A DNA stretch of 60,995 nt from Prevotella sp. GTDB taxonomy: Bacteria; Bacteroidota; Bacteroidia; Bacteroidales; Bacteroidaceae. The position numbers and the translations under genes are program-made. Every line of letters starts with the position of its first letter. Position 1 is the stretch's first letter. The notes under the pieces are model-generated. The model had not been told where the DNA came from, did no database searches, and saw only the letters and a program-made list of their open reading frames with translations. Positions 34,052 through 42,067 of this stretch are shown piece after piece. The stretch lies in the NCBI GenBank assembly GCA_003447235.1, contig DLZV01000021.1, forward strand, positions 1 to 60,995, written 5' to 3'.

Positions 34052-36640
34052 ATGCAAGAAAAAAAGACATATACCTTTGAGGAGGCTTACGAGGTCACCT
34101 TGAACTATTTCGACGGCGACGCACTCGCTGCCCGCGTCTGGGTGAGCAAGTACGCCATGAAGGACGGGATGGGTCATATCTATGAGCAGACTCCCACCGA
34201 CATGCACTGGCGCATCGCTCACGAGATAGCCAGAATAGAGACCAACTACCCCCACCCCCTCACGGCCGAGGAGGTGTTCACCCTTCTCGACCACTTCCGA
34301 TATATCATTCCTGCGGGCAGCCCGATGACGGGCATCGGCAATGACCATCAGATTGCCTCGCTCTCCAACTGCTTCGTCATCGGTATTGACGGCGACGCCG
34401 ACTCCTACGGAGCCATCATGCGACTCGACGAGGAGCAGGTGCAACTCATGAAACGGCGCGGAGGCGTAGGCCACGACTTGAGCCAGATCCGTCCCAAGGG
34501 CACTCCTGTCAACAACTCCGCCCTCACCTCGACGGGACTGGTGCCGTTCATGGAACGCTTCAGCAATTCCACGAGAGAGGTGGCGCAGGATGGAAGACGG
34601 GGCGCACTGATGCTCTCGGTCTCCATCAAGCACCCCGACGCGGGAGCTTTCATCGATGCCAAGATGGAGGAGGGCAAGGTGACGGGGGCCAATGTCAGCG
34701 TCAGGATCAGCGACGAGTTTATGCGGGCAGCCGCAGAGAATGGGTACTTCACACAGCAGTTTCCTGTCGATAGCGACCACCCATGGGTCCGCAAGGAAAT
34801 ATCGGCGCGCAAACTATGGGAGAAAATCGTCCACAACGCCTGGAAGAGCGCGGAGCCCGGTGTACTGTTCTGGGACACGATCATCCGGGAGAGCATCCCC
34901 GACTGCTATGCGGACCTGGGATTCCGGACGACCAGCACCAACCCCTGCGGCGAGATACCACTCTGTCCCTACGACAGTTGCCGTCTGCTCGCACTCAACC
35001 TCTACTCCTACGTCCTCAACCCCTTCACTTCCGAGGCGCATTTCGACTTCGACACCTTCAGCCGACATGCTCAGATGGCCCAGCGCATCATGGATGACAT
35101 CGTAGATTTGGAACTGGAGAAGATCGACGGCATCATTGCCAAGATCGACAGCGACCCACAGGCAGAGGACGTGAAGTATGCCGAGCGTCGCCTTTGGGAG
35201 AAAATCAAGGAAAAGACGGCCATGGGACGACGCACGGGCGTGGGCATCACTGCCGAGGGCGACATGCTGGCCGCCTTGGGACTGCGCTATGGCACGCAGG
35301 AGGCCACCGACTTTGCCGTCAAGGTGCAGCGCACACTGGCATTGAACGCCTACCGTGCGTCGGTGACGATGGCGCAGGAGCGAGGCGCTTTTGCCATCTA
35401 CGACGCCCAGCGCGAGACGGGCAACCCCTTCATCCAGCGCATCAAGGAGGCCGACGGGGCCCTCTACGACGACATGGTACGCTTCGGCCGACGCAACATC
35501 GCGTGCTTGACCATTGCTCCCACGGGCACCACATCGCTGATGACGCAGACCACGAGTGGCATAGAACCGGTCTTCATGCCTGTCTATAAGCGTCGGCGCA
35601 AGGTCAATCCCAACGACGCCGACGTGCGTGTGGACTATGTTGACGAGGTCGGTGACGCATTTGAGGAGTATATCGTCTATCACCAGAAGTTTCAGAAGTG
35701 GATGACCATAGAAGGGATCGATCCTACCCTCCCCTATTCGCAGGAGGAACTCGACGCCCTGGTGGCTCGTTCTCCTTACTACAAGGCCACGGCCAACGAC
35801 GTCGATTGGTTGATGAAGGTGCGAATGCAGGGGGCTATCCAGAAGTGGGTGGACCATAGCATCTCCGTGACGGTCAACCTGCCCAGTGGCGTCGATGAGG
35901 CATTGGTCAACCAACTCTATATGGAGGCTTGGCAGAGTGGCTGCAAAGGGTGCACCATCTACCGCGACGGCAGCCGGTCGGGGGTGATGCTCTCGGTATC
36001 AAAGAAGAACAAGGAGGATGCGCAGGACGGTGAAGCCAAGGACTTGCGACAGGCTACGGAGATCAGAAAACCGGTCTTCCAGCAGCCGCCCGTGCTCGAA
36101 ACGAGACCGAAGGAACTGGACTGCGACGTGGTGCGCTTCCAGAACAACAAGGAGAAATGGGTGGCCTTCGTCGGACTGGTAGATGGACGCCCCTACGAGA
36201 TCTTCACCGGACTGCAGGATGACGAGGAGGGCATCGTACTGCCCAAGACGGTCACGAAGGGCAAGATCATCAAGCAGACCAACCCCGACGGCACTCACCG
36301 CTACGATTTCCAGTTCAAGAACCGGCGTGGATACAAGACGACCGTCGAGGGACTGTCGGAGAAGTTCAACCCGGAATACTGGAACTATGCGAAACTCATC
36401 TCGGGTGTGCTGCGCTATAGAATGCCGATCAGCCATGTGATCAAACTCGTCGGGTCGCTCCAGCTCAAGAGCGAGCATATCAACACATGGAAGGTGGGCG
36501 TGGAGCGCGCGCTGAAGAAGTATGTCAGCGACGGCACGAAGGCCAACGGCCAGGTCTGTCCCGTCTGTGGACAAGAGACGCTGGTCTATCAGGAGGGATG
36601 CCTACTGTGTACGAACTGTGGCGCAAGCCGATGTGGATGA
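34052..36640 (+). CDS. nrdJ: Adenosylcobalamin-dependent ribonucleotide reductase (class II)
   Basis: This enzyme reduces ribonucleotides to deoxyribonucleotides using adenosylcobalamin as radical source. The 862-residue protein has SLSNCFVIG with the first active-site cysteine, NPCGEIPLCPYDSC with the radical-loop residues, and TIAPTGTTSLMTQTTSGIEP. It ends in a zinc-ribbon-like tail, CPVCGQ and CTNCGASRCG, as in B12-dependent NrdJ. No ATP-cone domain is seen. The stop overlaps possible upstream starts of folB. Confidence 0.96.
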   Translation: MQEKKTYTFEEAYEVTLNYFDGDALAARVWVSKYAMKDGMGHIYEQTPTDMHWRIAHEIARIETNYPHPLTAEEVFTLLDHFRYIIPAGSPMTGIGNDHQIASLSNCFVIGIDGDADSYGAIMRLDEEQVQLMKRRGGVGHDLSQIRPKGTPVNNSALTSTGLVPFMERFSNSTREVAQDGRRGALMLSVSIKHPDAGAFIDAKMEEGKVTGANVSVRISDEFMRAAAENGYFTQQFPVDSDHPWVRKEISARKLWEKIVHNAWKSAEPGVLFWDTIIRESIPDCYADLGFRTTSTNPCGEIPLCPYDSCRLLALNLYSYVLNPFTSEAHFDFDTFSRHAQMAQRIMDDIVDLELEKIDGIIAKIDSDPQAEDVKYAERRLWEKIKEKTAMGRRTGVGITAEGDMLAALGLRYGTQEATDFAVKVQRTLALNAYRASVTMAQERGAFAIYDAQRETGNPFIQRIKEADGALYDDMVRFGRRNIACLTIAPTGTTSLMTQTTSGIEPVFMPVYKRRRKVNPNDADVRVDYVDEVGDAFEEYIVYHQKFQKWMTIEGIDPTLPYSQEELDALVARSPYYKATANDVDWLMKVRMQGAIQKWVDHSISVTVNLPSGVDEALVNQLYMEAWQSGCKGCTIYRDGSRSGVMLSVSKKNKEDAQDGEAKDLRQATEIRKPVFQQPPVLETRPKELDCDVVRFQNNKEKWVAFVGLVDGRPYEIFTGLQDDEEGIVLPKTVTKGKIIKQTNPDGTHRYDFQFKNRRGYKTTVEGLSEKFNPEYWNYAKLISGVLRYRMPISHVIKLVGSLQLKSEHINTWKVGVERALKKYVSDGTKANGQVCPVCGQETLVYQEGCLLCTNCGASRCG

Positions 36641-36648
36641 TGTGCCCT

Positions 36649-37026
36649 ATGGAAACCTTTGTTCTCATCAACAACCTGCAGCTCCACTGCCCCATCGGGG
36701 TGATGGAGCAGGAACAGGTGATAGGCAACGACTTTTGTATCAACCTGCGGATAGGCTACGACTTCACCCGCGCGATGACCTCGGACGACGTTGGCGACAC
36801 GCTCAACTATGCGGCGGTCTATCAGCGCACACGAGAGGTGCTGGCTCGCCCGGTCGCCTTGATAGAAAAGGCAGCGGGCAATGTGGCCCAGGCCTTACTG
36901 GAGGAATGGCCCGAGATCACATCCATCGACCTCCGTATCATCAAGCGCAACCCGCCCATGGGGGCTGACTGCGACGGAGCGGGCGTGGAAATACATTTAA
37001 TAAACGATAAAAACCGCTTGCAGTGA
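36649..37026 (+). CDS. folB: Dihydroneopterin aldolase
   Basis: FolB cleaves dihydroneopterin to 6-hydroxymethyl-dihydropterin and glycolaldehyde in folate synthesis. From the start at 36649 the product is 125 residues, METFVLINNLQLHCPIGVME, matching the family opening. The block LNYAAVYQRTREVL and the C-terminal RIIKRNPPMG with the catalytic lysine follow. ATG codons at 36637 and 36640 overlap the nrdJ stop and are alternatives that add only three or four residues. Close linkage to nrdJ groups two nucleotide/cofactor genes. Confidence 0.9.
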   Translation: METFVLINNLQLHCPIGVMEQEQVIGNDFCINLRIGYDFTRAMTSDDVGDTLNYAAVYQRTREVLARPVALIEKAAGNVAQALLEEWPEITSIDLRIIKRNPPMGADCDGAGVEIHLINDKNRLQ

Positions 37027-37048
37027 ATGAGTTTTGCGATTTTATCCG

Positions 37049-37056
37049 TAATTTTG
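37049..37056 (+). promoter_or_regulatory. -7 box just before the amidase gene
   Basis: TAATTTTG matches TAnnTTTG and ends 8 bp before the ATG at 37065. TTTG at 37033 is too close to be a standard -33 box. Confidence 0.5.
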
Positions 37057-37064
37057 CACCTGGT

Positions 37065-38336
37065 ATGGTAAAGAAGCTTTCCCTCCTTATGGTCCTGCTG
37101 TGTGTGGGGTGGTCGCTCATGGCGGCTACGCCCAAGCGTTTCACACTCGTCATCGACGCAGGACACGGCGGCCATGACACGGGCGCCCGTGGCGTTTTCT
37201 CACAGGAAAAAGACATCAACCTCAGTGTGGCCTTGCGTTTCGGCAAGTTGATAGAAAGCAACTGTCCCGACGTGAAGGTCATCTATACACGCAAGGACGA
37301 CCGCTTCGTCACACTGCATGAGCGGGCCGCCATTGCCAACCGCAACAAAGCCGACCTCTTCATCTCTGTCCACACCAACGCCGTGGCCCGCGGCCACACC
37401 GTGCAGGGTTTCCAGGTCTATACCCTGGGTATGCACCGAGCCAAGGACAACCTCGACGTGGCTATGCGCGAGAACTCCGTCATCTCATTAGAGAAGGACT
37501 ACGAGCAGACTTACCAGGGCTTCGACCCGAAGTCGTCGGAGAGCTATATCATGTTTGAGTTTATCCAAAGCGCGAATATGGAGCGCAGCATCGAGCTGGC
37601 ACGTTTCATCCAGCGCAGTGTGTGCTCGAACGTAGGACGCAATGACAAGGGGGTGCACCAGGCGGGATTCCTCGTGCTCCGCGAGACGTCCATGCCGAGT
37701 TGCCTGATCGAGCTGGGATTCATCACCACGCCGGAGGAGGAGGACTTCCTTAATACGGAGGAGGGACAGGCCAGCATGGCGGAGGCGTTCTATAAGGCTT
37801 TCGTCAAATACAGAAAGAAGTATGAGCTACAATGGACGGTTCCCACTCGCGAGACGAAGCCGATCAGCATAGCGCCCGCCGTGACCAAGAAGCCGGCCAT
37901 CGGCGCACAACCGAAGAAGGTGCAGCCCGTGGCGGTACCCGTCGTCCCCGCTCCGCAGAAGCCGAAGGAGACGACCAAGGAGCAAGCACCAGACAAACAG
38001 GCCGCTCCGGCCCCACAGCCACAACTTCCTCCCGAGGCACAGGCGGCCATCAAGGGGGTGGTGCCCGTCTTCAAGGTTCAGGTCTTCGCCATCAACCGGC
38101 AGCTGCACCACGACAGCGAGCAGTTCAAAGGCCACAATGAGGTGGACAGCTTTGTGGAGGACGGCCTCTACAAATACACCATCGGCGCAAGCACCAACTA
38201 CAACGACATCATTAAACTGAAGAAAAAGCTGGCCACAGACTTCCCCAACTGCTTCATCATCGCCTTCGATGGCGACAAGCGGATGAACACTTCGCTGGCC
38301 ATTGCGGCCTTCCTCCAAAATGCGAAGAAGAAGTAA
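37065..38336 (+). CDS. N-acetylmuramoyl-L-alanine amidase with SPOR-like C-terminus
   Basis: The enzyme cuts the bond between MurNAc and the peptide stem in peptidoglycan. From ATG 37065 the product is 423 residues with a signal peptide (MVKKLSLLMVLLCVGWSLMA). The amidase_3 domain spans about 24-260 with zinc-site motifs VIDAGHGGHDTGA and LFISVHTNA, plus the block CLIELGFITTPEE. A Pro/Lys/Gln-rich linker follows. The last ~95 residues (VFKVQVFAINRQL to the end) look like a SPOR domain that binds denuded glycans at the septum. The mlaD-like gene follows by 64 bp. Confidence 0.92.
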   Translation: MVKKLSLLMVLLCVGWSLMAATPKRFTLVIDAGHGGHDTGARGVFSQEKDINLSVALRFGKLIESNCPDVKVIYTRKDDRFVTLHERAAIANRNKADLFISVHTNAVARGHTVQGFQVYTLGMHRAKDNLDVAMRENSVISLEKDYEQTYQGFDPKSSESYIMFEFIQSANMERSIELARFIQRSVCSNVGRNDKGVHQAGFLVLRETSMPSCLIELGFITTPEEEDFLNTEEGQASMAEAFYKAFVKYRKKYELQWTVPTRETKPISIAPAVTKKPAIGAQPKKVQPVAVPVVPAPQKPKETTKEQAPDKQAAPAPQPQLPPEAQAAIKGVVPVFKVQVFAINRQLHHDSEQFKGHNEVDSFVEDGLYKYTIGASTNYNDIIKLKKKLATDFPNCFIIAFDGDKRMNTSLAIAAFLQNAKKK

Positions 38337-38400
38337 GTACGCTGACAACGACCGCTCGGCAGTGCGACACAGATAGCCTTCTCAAAGAAAATCAGAACAA

Positions 38401-39372
38401 ATGGAAAAAAAGTATTTTAGCAACGAAGTGAAAATAGCCCTTGTGGCCGTCCTGGGAATCGTCATCCTCTTCTTCGGGATGCAGTTTCTCAAGGGAATGA
38501 ACCTATTCTCTACCTCCAACGCCTATCTGATGAAGTTTGACAACATCAACGGATTGTCGGCTTCCTCTCCGATCTATGCCAACGGCTACAAGGTGGGAAC
38601 GGTACACAGCATCGCCTACAACTACACCCAACCGGGCGACATCACCGTCGTGGCCGACATCGAGAAGGACATGAAGATTCCCGAGGGAACGGAGGCGGAG
38701 ATTGTCAGCGATCTGATGGGCAACATCCAGGTGAACCTCGTCCTCGGCACTTCGAGCCAATACCTACCCACCAATGGCGTGATTCCGGGCCATTCCTCCA
38801 ACGGTGCCATGGAGGCGGTCAAGGGGATGGTACCGCAGGTGCAGGCCCTGCTCCCAAAACTGGACTCCATCGCCCACAACCTCAACGTGCTGCTGGCAGA
38901 CCCGGCTATTGCGGGAACGCTGCACAATGTAAACCAGATCTCGTCGGACCTAACGACTTCTACGCGCGAATTGAACCAACTCTTGGCCTCGCTCAACCGT
39001 GACCTGCCGGCCTTGACGGGCAAGGCGGGGGCATTGCTTACCCATAGCGACCAGCTCGTCTGCGATGCCCGGTCGGGACTGTCCATGACGCTCGGCAACG
39101 CCAACGGTCTGATGACGAATCTCAACGGCAAACTCGAAGGGGTGGATGTCGAAGGGACCATGGCACGGGTGAACACCGCACTCGACCATGTAAACCAACT
39201 GACGGCGAAACTCAACTCAGGTGAGGGTTCACTGGGTCTGTTCCTCAACGATCCCACACTTTACAACAACATGAACCAGACGATGCGCGATGCCGACAGC
39301 CTGCTTGTCAACCTCAAGGCGCATCCGAAACGATACGTCCACTTCTCTATCTTCGGCAAGAAGGATAAATAA
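38401..39372 (+). CDS. MlaD/MCE family lipid-transport protein
   Basis: MCE proteins carry phospholipids between the two membranes. The 323-residue product has an N-terminal membrane anchor (VKIALVAVLGIVILFFGMQF) and one MCE domain at about 38-120 with ANGYKVGTVHSI and VSDLMGNIQVNLVLG. The rest is a helical, coiled-coil-like region that may form a tube or hexamer. The ATPase and permease partners of an Mla system are not in this window. It is probably co-transcribed with the amidase. Confidence 0.92.
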   Translation: MEKKYFSNEVKIALVAVLGIVILFFGMQFLKGMNLFSTSNAYLMKFDNINGLSASSPIYANGYKVGTVHSIAYNYTQPGDITVVADIEKDMKIPEGTEAEIVSDLMGNIQVNLVLGTSSQYLPTNGVIPGHSSNGAMEAVKGMVPQVQALLPKLDSIAHNLNVLLADPAIAGTLHNVNQISSDLTTSTRELNQLLASLNRDLPALTGKAGALLTHSDQLVCDARSGLSMTLGNANGLMTNLNGKLEGVDVEGTMARVNTALDHVNQLTAKLNSGEGSLGLFLNDPTLYNNMNQTMRDADSLLVNLKAHPKRYVHFSIFGKKDK

Positions 39373-39524
39373 GTGAGACGCAAAGGCACGAGGGGCTGCA
39401 CGGACCATGGCTGACAAGCCGTCCGTCGCAGCCCTTGACTTTTCTCATAGGTACAGCAGACTGCCGACACTATGCAAAATGTTTGCGGACACAACAAGCA
39501 GAAAGGAAAAAACTACTCAAATCG

Positions 39525-39556
39525 TTTGAGCAATCCAAAAACTTATTGTATCTTCG
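39525..39556 (+). promoter_or_regulatory. Promoter for phosphohexomutase gene
   Basis: TTTG at 39525-39528 is followed after 20 bp by TATCTTCG at 39549-39556, one base off the -7 consensus. The start codon is 42 bp downstream. Confidence 0.65.
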
Positions 39557-39598
39557 CATCCATAATATAACGTAACAAAATTAAAGACCTTTGGCAAT

Positions 39599-41068
39599 AT
39601 GACAGATTGGAAGAAACTCCAAAACGGCTCTGACATCCGTGGCGTAGCGCTCGCAGGTGTCGAGGGAGAAGACGTCAACCTCACCAGTGAGGCGGCGGGC
39701 ATTCTGGGACGATGCTTCGTAGCATGGCTCTCGAAGCGCAACAACAAACAACACATCAGCGTCAGCGTAGGCCACGACCCGCGACTCTCAAGCACGCAGG
39801 TCAAGGATGCCGTCATCGAGGGGTTGGAAGCCAGCGGTGCGAAGGCCTTCGACTGCGAATTGGCTTCGACGCCAGCGATGTTCATGACGACCATCGACAA
39901 CGAGACTCCGGTTGATGGTGCCATCATGGTGACGGCAAGTCACCTGCCCTGGAACCGCAACGGACTGAAGTTCTTCACTCCACAAGGTGGCCTTGGCAAA
40001 AAAGACATCAAGGAACTGCTCCTCATGGCTGAGCAGGGCGAGTATGAAAAAGAGGACCTCTCGGGCGAGGCGGCCAAGTGGGACTTCATGGAGAAGTACT
40101 GCCAGCAGCTCCGCGACTACATCAAGGGGGAGGTGAACAAGGGGGACCAGCCGCTGGCGGGCCTCGACATCGTGGTGGATGCGGGCAACGGATCGGGTGG
40201 TTTCTTCCCCGAGAAGGTACTGAAGCCCCTGGGGGCTGACACCTCGGGCGGTATCTATCTGAATCCGGACGGACACTTCCCCAACCATGCTCCCAACCCC
40301 GAGAGCACGGATGCCATGATGGCAATCTGCCGGGCCGTCACCCGTCACCATGCCGACCTGGGTATCATCTTCGACACCGACGTGGACCGTTCGGCCATCG
40401 TGGACCACTATGGTGACCCCATCAACCGCAACTCGCTCATCGCACTCATCGCTGCGATAATACTCAGGGAGCACCCGGGCACGACCATCGTCACCGACTC
40501 CGTGACCTCTGAGGGACTGGCCGAGTTTATCAAGGCGCATGGCGGCAAACACCATCGCTTCAAGCGTGGCTACAGAAACGTCATCGACGAGGCCATCCGA
40601 CTCAACAACGAGGGCGAGGAGTGCTGGCTTGCCATCGAGACATCAGGACATGCTGCCCTGCGCGAGAACTACTTCCTCGACGATGGTGCGTACCTCGTGG
40701 CAAAGCTCATCACCGAGGCTGCACGCATGAAGCATGAGGGCAAGGAACTCTCCGACCTGATCCACGACCTCAAGAAACCGGCAGAAAGCAAGGAGAAACG
40801 CATCAAACTCGATCCAGAGCGCTTCGTGGAGGAAGGCAAGGAGAAACTGGAGCGCCTCCGCAGCAAGGTGGCAGAGCAACCCGACTGGCACATCGTTGAG
40901 CCCAACTACGAGGGCGTACGCGTCAGTTGCACGGGAGAGTTTGAGCAGGGATGGTTCTTGCTTCGCCTCTCCCTCCACGATCCTGTCATGGTACTCAACA
41001 TCGAGTCCAACACCTTCGGTGGTGTAGCGATTATCGAAGAGAGAATCCAAAAGTTGCTGGAGGAATAA
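39599..41068 (+). CDS. Phosphomannomutase/phosphoglucomutase
   Basis: The enzyme moves phosphate between C1 and C6 of hexoses. The 489-residue cytoplasmic product has the phosphoserine loop TASHLPWNRNG, the metal loop FDTDVDRSA and the sugar-binding region ETSGHAALREN, in order. The serine loop carries LPW instead of the usual NP after TASH, seen in some bacterial relatives. It could turn mannose-1-phosphate from the GH130 enzyme into mannose-6-phosphate, or make hexose-1-phosphates for polysaccharides. Confidence 0.93.
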   Translation: MTDWKKLQNGSDIRGVALAGVEGEDVNLTSEAAGILGRCFVAWLSKRNNKQHISVSVGHDPRLSSTQVKDAVIEGLEASGAKAFDCELASTPAMFMTTIDNETPVDGAIMVTASHLPWNRNGLKFFTPQGGLGKKDIKELLLMAEQGEYEKEDLSGEAAKWDFMEKYCQQLRDYIKGEVNKGDQPLAGLDIVVDAGNGSGGFFPEKVLKPLGADTSGGIYLNPDGHFPNHAPNPESTDAMMAICRAVTRHHADLGIIFDTDVDRSAIVDHYGDPINRNSLIALIAAIILREHPGTTIVTDSVTSEGLAEFIKAHGGKHHRFKRGYRNVIDEAIRLNNEGEECWLAIETSGHAALRENYFLDDGAYLVAKLITEAARMKHEGKELSDLIHDLKKPAESKEKRIKLDPERFVEEGKEKLERLRSKVAEQPDWHIVEPNYEGVRVSCTGEFEQGWFLLRLSLHDPVMVLNIESNTFGGVAIIEERIQKLLEE

Positions 41069-41084
41069 AATCCTAAAAAAGACT

Positions 41085-41111
41085 AAAAGGAGGACAAGTT
41101 CCTCCTTTTTT
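41085..41111 (+). terminator. Terminator after phosphohexomutase gene
   Basis: AAAAGGAGGA pairs with TCCTCCTTTT and runs into a T tract. The -33 box of the next promoter begins two bases later, so the units are packed tightly. Confidence 0.9.
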
Positions 41112-41112
41112 C

Positions 41113-41144
41113 TTTGCCCAATCGAGAAATTTCAAGTACCTTTG
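41113..41144 (+). promoter_or_regulatory. Promoter for SRP RNA and tRNA-Thr
   Basis: TTTG at 41113-41116, a 20-bp gap and TACCTTTG at 41137-41144 match the consensus perfectly. Confidence 0.9.
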
Positions 41145-41170
41145 CAACCGCTTTCGAAAGGAAGTCAACA

Positions 41171-41268
41171 CGGGCAAGTCTCATACGGCTAGCTCCCTTC
41201 GAATCCCCCAGGACGGGAACGTAGCAAGGGTAGTAGGTTGTAGCAGCGCGATATGAACCGCTTGCCCA
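41171..41268 (+). ncRNA. ffs: Small SRP RNA (4.5S type)
   Basis: The RNA forms the core of the signal recognition particle with Ffh. GGGCAAG at 41172-41178 pairs with CTTGCCC at 41261-41267, and TCATA pairs with TATGA further in. The apical part contains CCCCCAGGACGGGAACGTAG, then CAAGGG, matching the conserved helix-8 pattern AGG-C-GGAA-G-AGCA. The GGAA loop is closed by a G-C pair (ACG-GGAA-CGT) instead of the C-G pair in E. coli. The 3' end lies 3 bp before tRNA-Thr. Exact ends are estimated. Confidence 0.88.
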
Positions 41269-41271
41269 CCC

Positions 41272-41345
41272 GCCTCTTTAGCTCAGTTGGCCAGAGCACG
41301 TGATTTGTAATCTCGGGGTCGTTGGTTCGAATCCGACAAGAGGCT
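41272..41345 (+). tRNA. tRNA-Thr (anticodon TGT)
   Basis: The 74-nt sequence folds into a cloverleaf with acceptor GCCTCTT/AAGAGGC and T arm GTTGG-TTCGAAT-CCGAC. The anticodon loop is TTTGTAA, giving TGT. The anticodon stem CGTGA/TCTCG has one T-T mismatch in the middle. It follows the SRP RNA by about 3 bp and is probably cut from the same transcript. Confidence 0.94.
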
Positions 41346-41365
41346 CAAACATCATCATTTCAATC

Positions 41366-41408
41366 AAGGCGTGTAACGAAGTAATTCGGCTGCACGCCTT
41401 TGTTTTTG
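41366..41408 (+). terminator. Terminator after tRNA-Thr
   Basis: AAGGCGTG at 41366-41373 pairs perfectly with CACGCCTT at 41393-41400, followed by TGTTTTTG. Confidence 0.88.
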
Positions 41409-41427
41409 TCCTATAATCACGAGTGTA

Positions 41428-41508
41428 TGCCTCTACGGTGAACCGCTTCAGAGGGTGGCATCCATCTCAAGAGACAAAATGTGGTGGAGCAAATTACCCG
41501 GATGGATG
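41428..41508 (+). other. Structured leader upstream of tadA
   Basis: CATCCATC at 41459-41466 is complementary to GATGGATG at 41501-41508. A second imperfect pairing joins TGCCTCT near 41428 with AGAGGGTGGCA ending at 41460. The stretch lies between the tRNA-Thr terminator and tadA. It may be a leader RNA; no known riboswitch class was recognised. Confidence 0.35.
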
Positions 41509-41536
41509 AGGACCTATATAATAAGGAGAAAAAGAT

Positions 41537-41977
41537 ATGGAAAAGACGGACGAATACTTCATGCGGCTGGCGCTGAAAGAGGCCGAGATGGCACTATCAG
41601 AGAATGAAATCCCCATCGGAGCAGTCATCGTAGCCAATGGGAAAGTGATAGCGCGGGCGCACAACCAGACGGAGACGCTCCACGACGTGACAGCGCATGC
41701 GGAGATGCTCGCCATTACGGCCGCAGCCAACCAGCTGGGGGGCAAATATCTCTCGGGATGCACCCTCTATGTCACTGTAGAGCCCTGCGTGATGTGTGCG
41801 GGGGCTATCGGCTGGGCACAGCTCTCACGCATCGTCTATGGCTGTGGAGAAGAGAAACGGGGCTTCTCACGCTTTGCGCCCCAAGCGCTGCATCCCAGGG
41901 CCACTATCACTGCAGGAGTGCTGGAAAACGACTGCAAGGCGGTCATGCAAGACTTCTTCAAACGGAAGCGGAAATAG
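41537..41977 (+). CDS. tadA: tRNA-specific adenosine deaminase
   Basis: TadA converts the wobble adenosine of tRNA-Arg(ACG) to inosine. The 146-residue product has the zinc and proton-transfer motif HAE at 54-56 and the PCVMC motif with C84 and C87, as in other TadA proteins. The start at 41537 has AAGGAGAAAAAG upstream, one of the better Shine-Dalgarno-like sites in the window. A terminator shared with the convergent M6 protease gene follows. Confidence 0.95.
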   Translation: MEKTDEYFMRLALKEAEMALSENEIPIGAVIVANGKVIARAHNQTETLHDVTAHAEMLAITAAANQLGGKYLSGCTLYVTVEPCVMCAGAIGWAQLSRIVYGCGEEKRGFSRFAPQALHPRATITAGVLENDCKAVMQDFFKRKRK

Positions 41978-42010
41978 ACACAAGGAAAGCGTAGAAACGG
42001 TTAAGAAGCA

Positions 42011-42043
42011 TCAAGGCGGAACCCTCATGGGATTCCGCCTTGA
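42011..42043. terminator. Shared terminator between tadA and M6-like protease
   Basis: TCAAGGCGGAA at 42011-42021 pairs perfectly with TTCCGCCTTGA at 42033-42043. It lies between convergent genes. Confidence 0.88.
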
Positions 42044-42067
42044 TAGTATATAGCGAGGGACGAGTGA

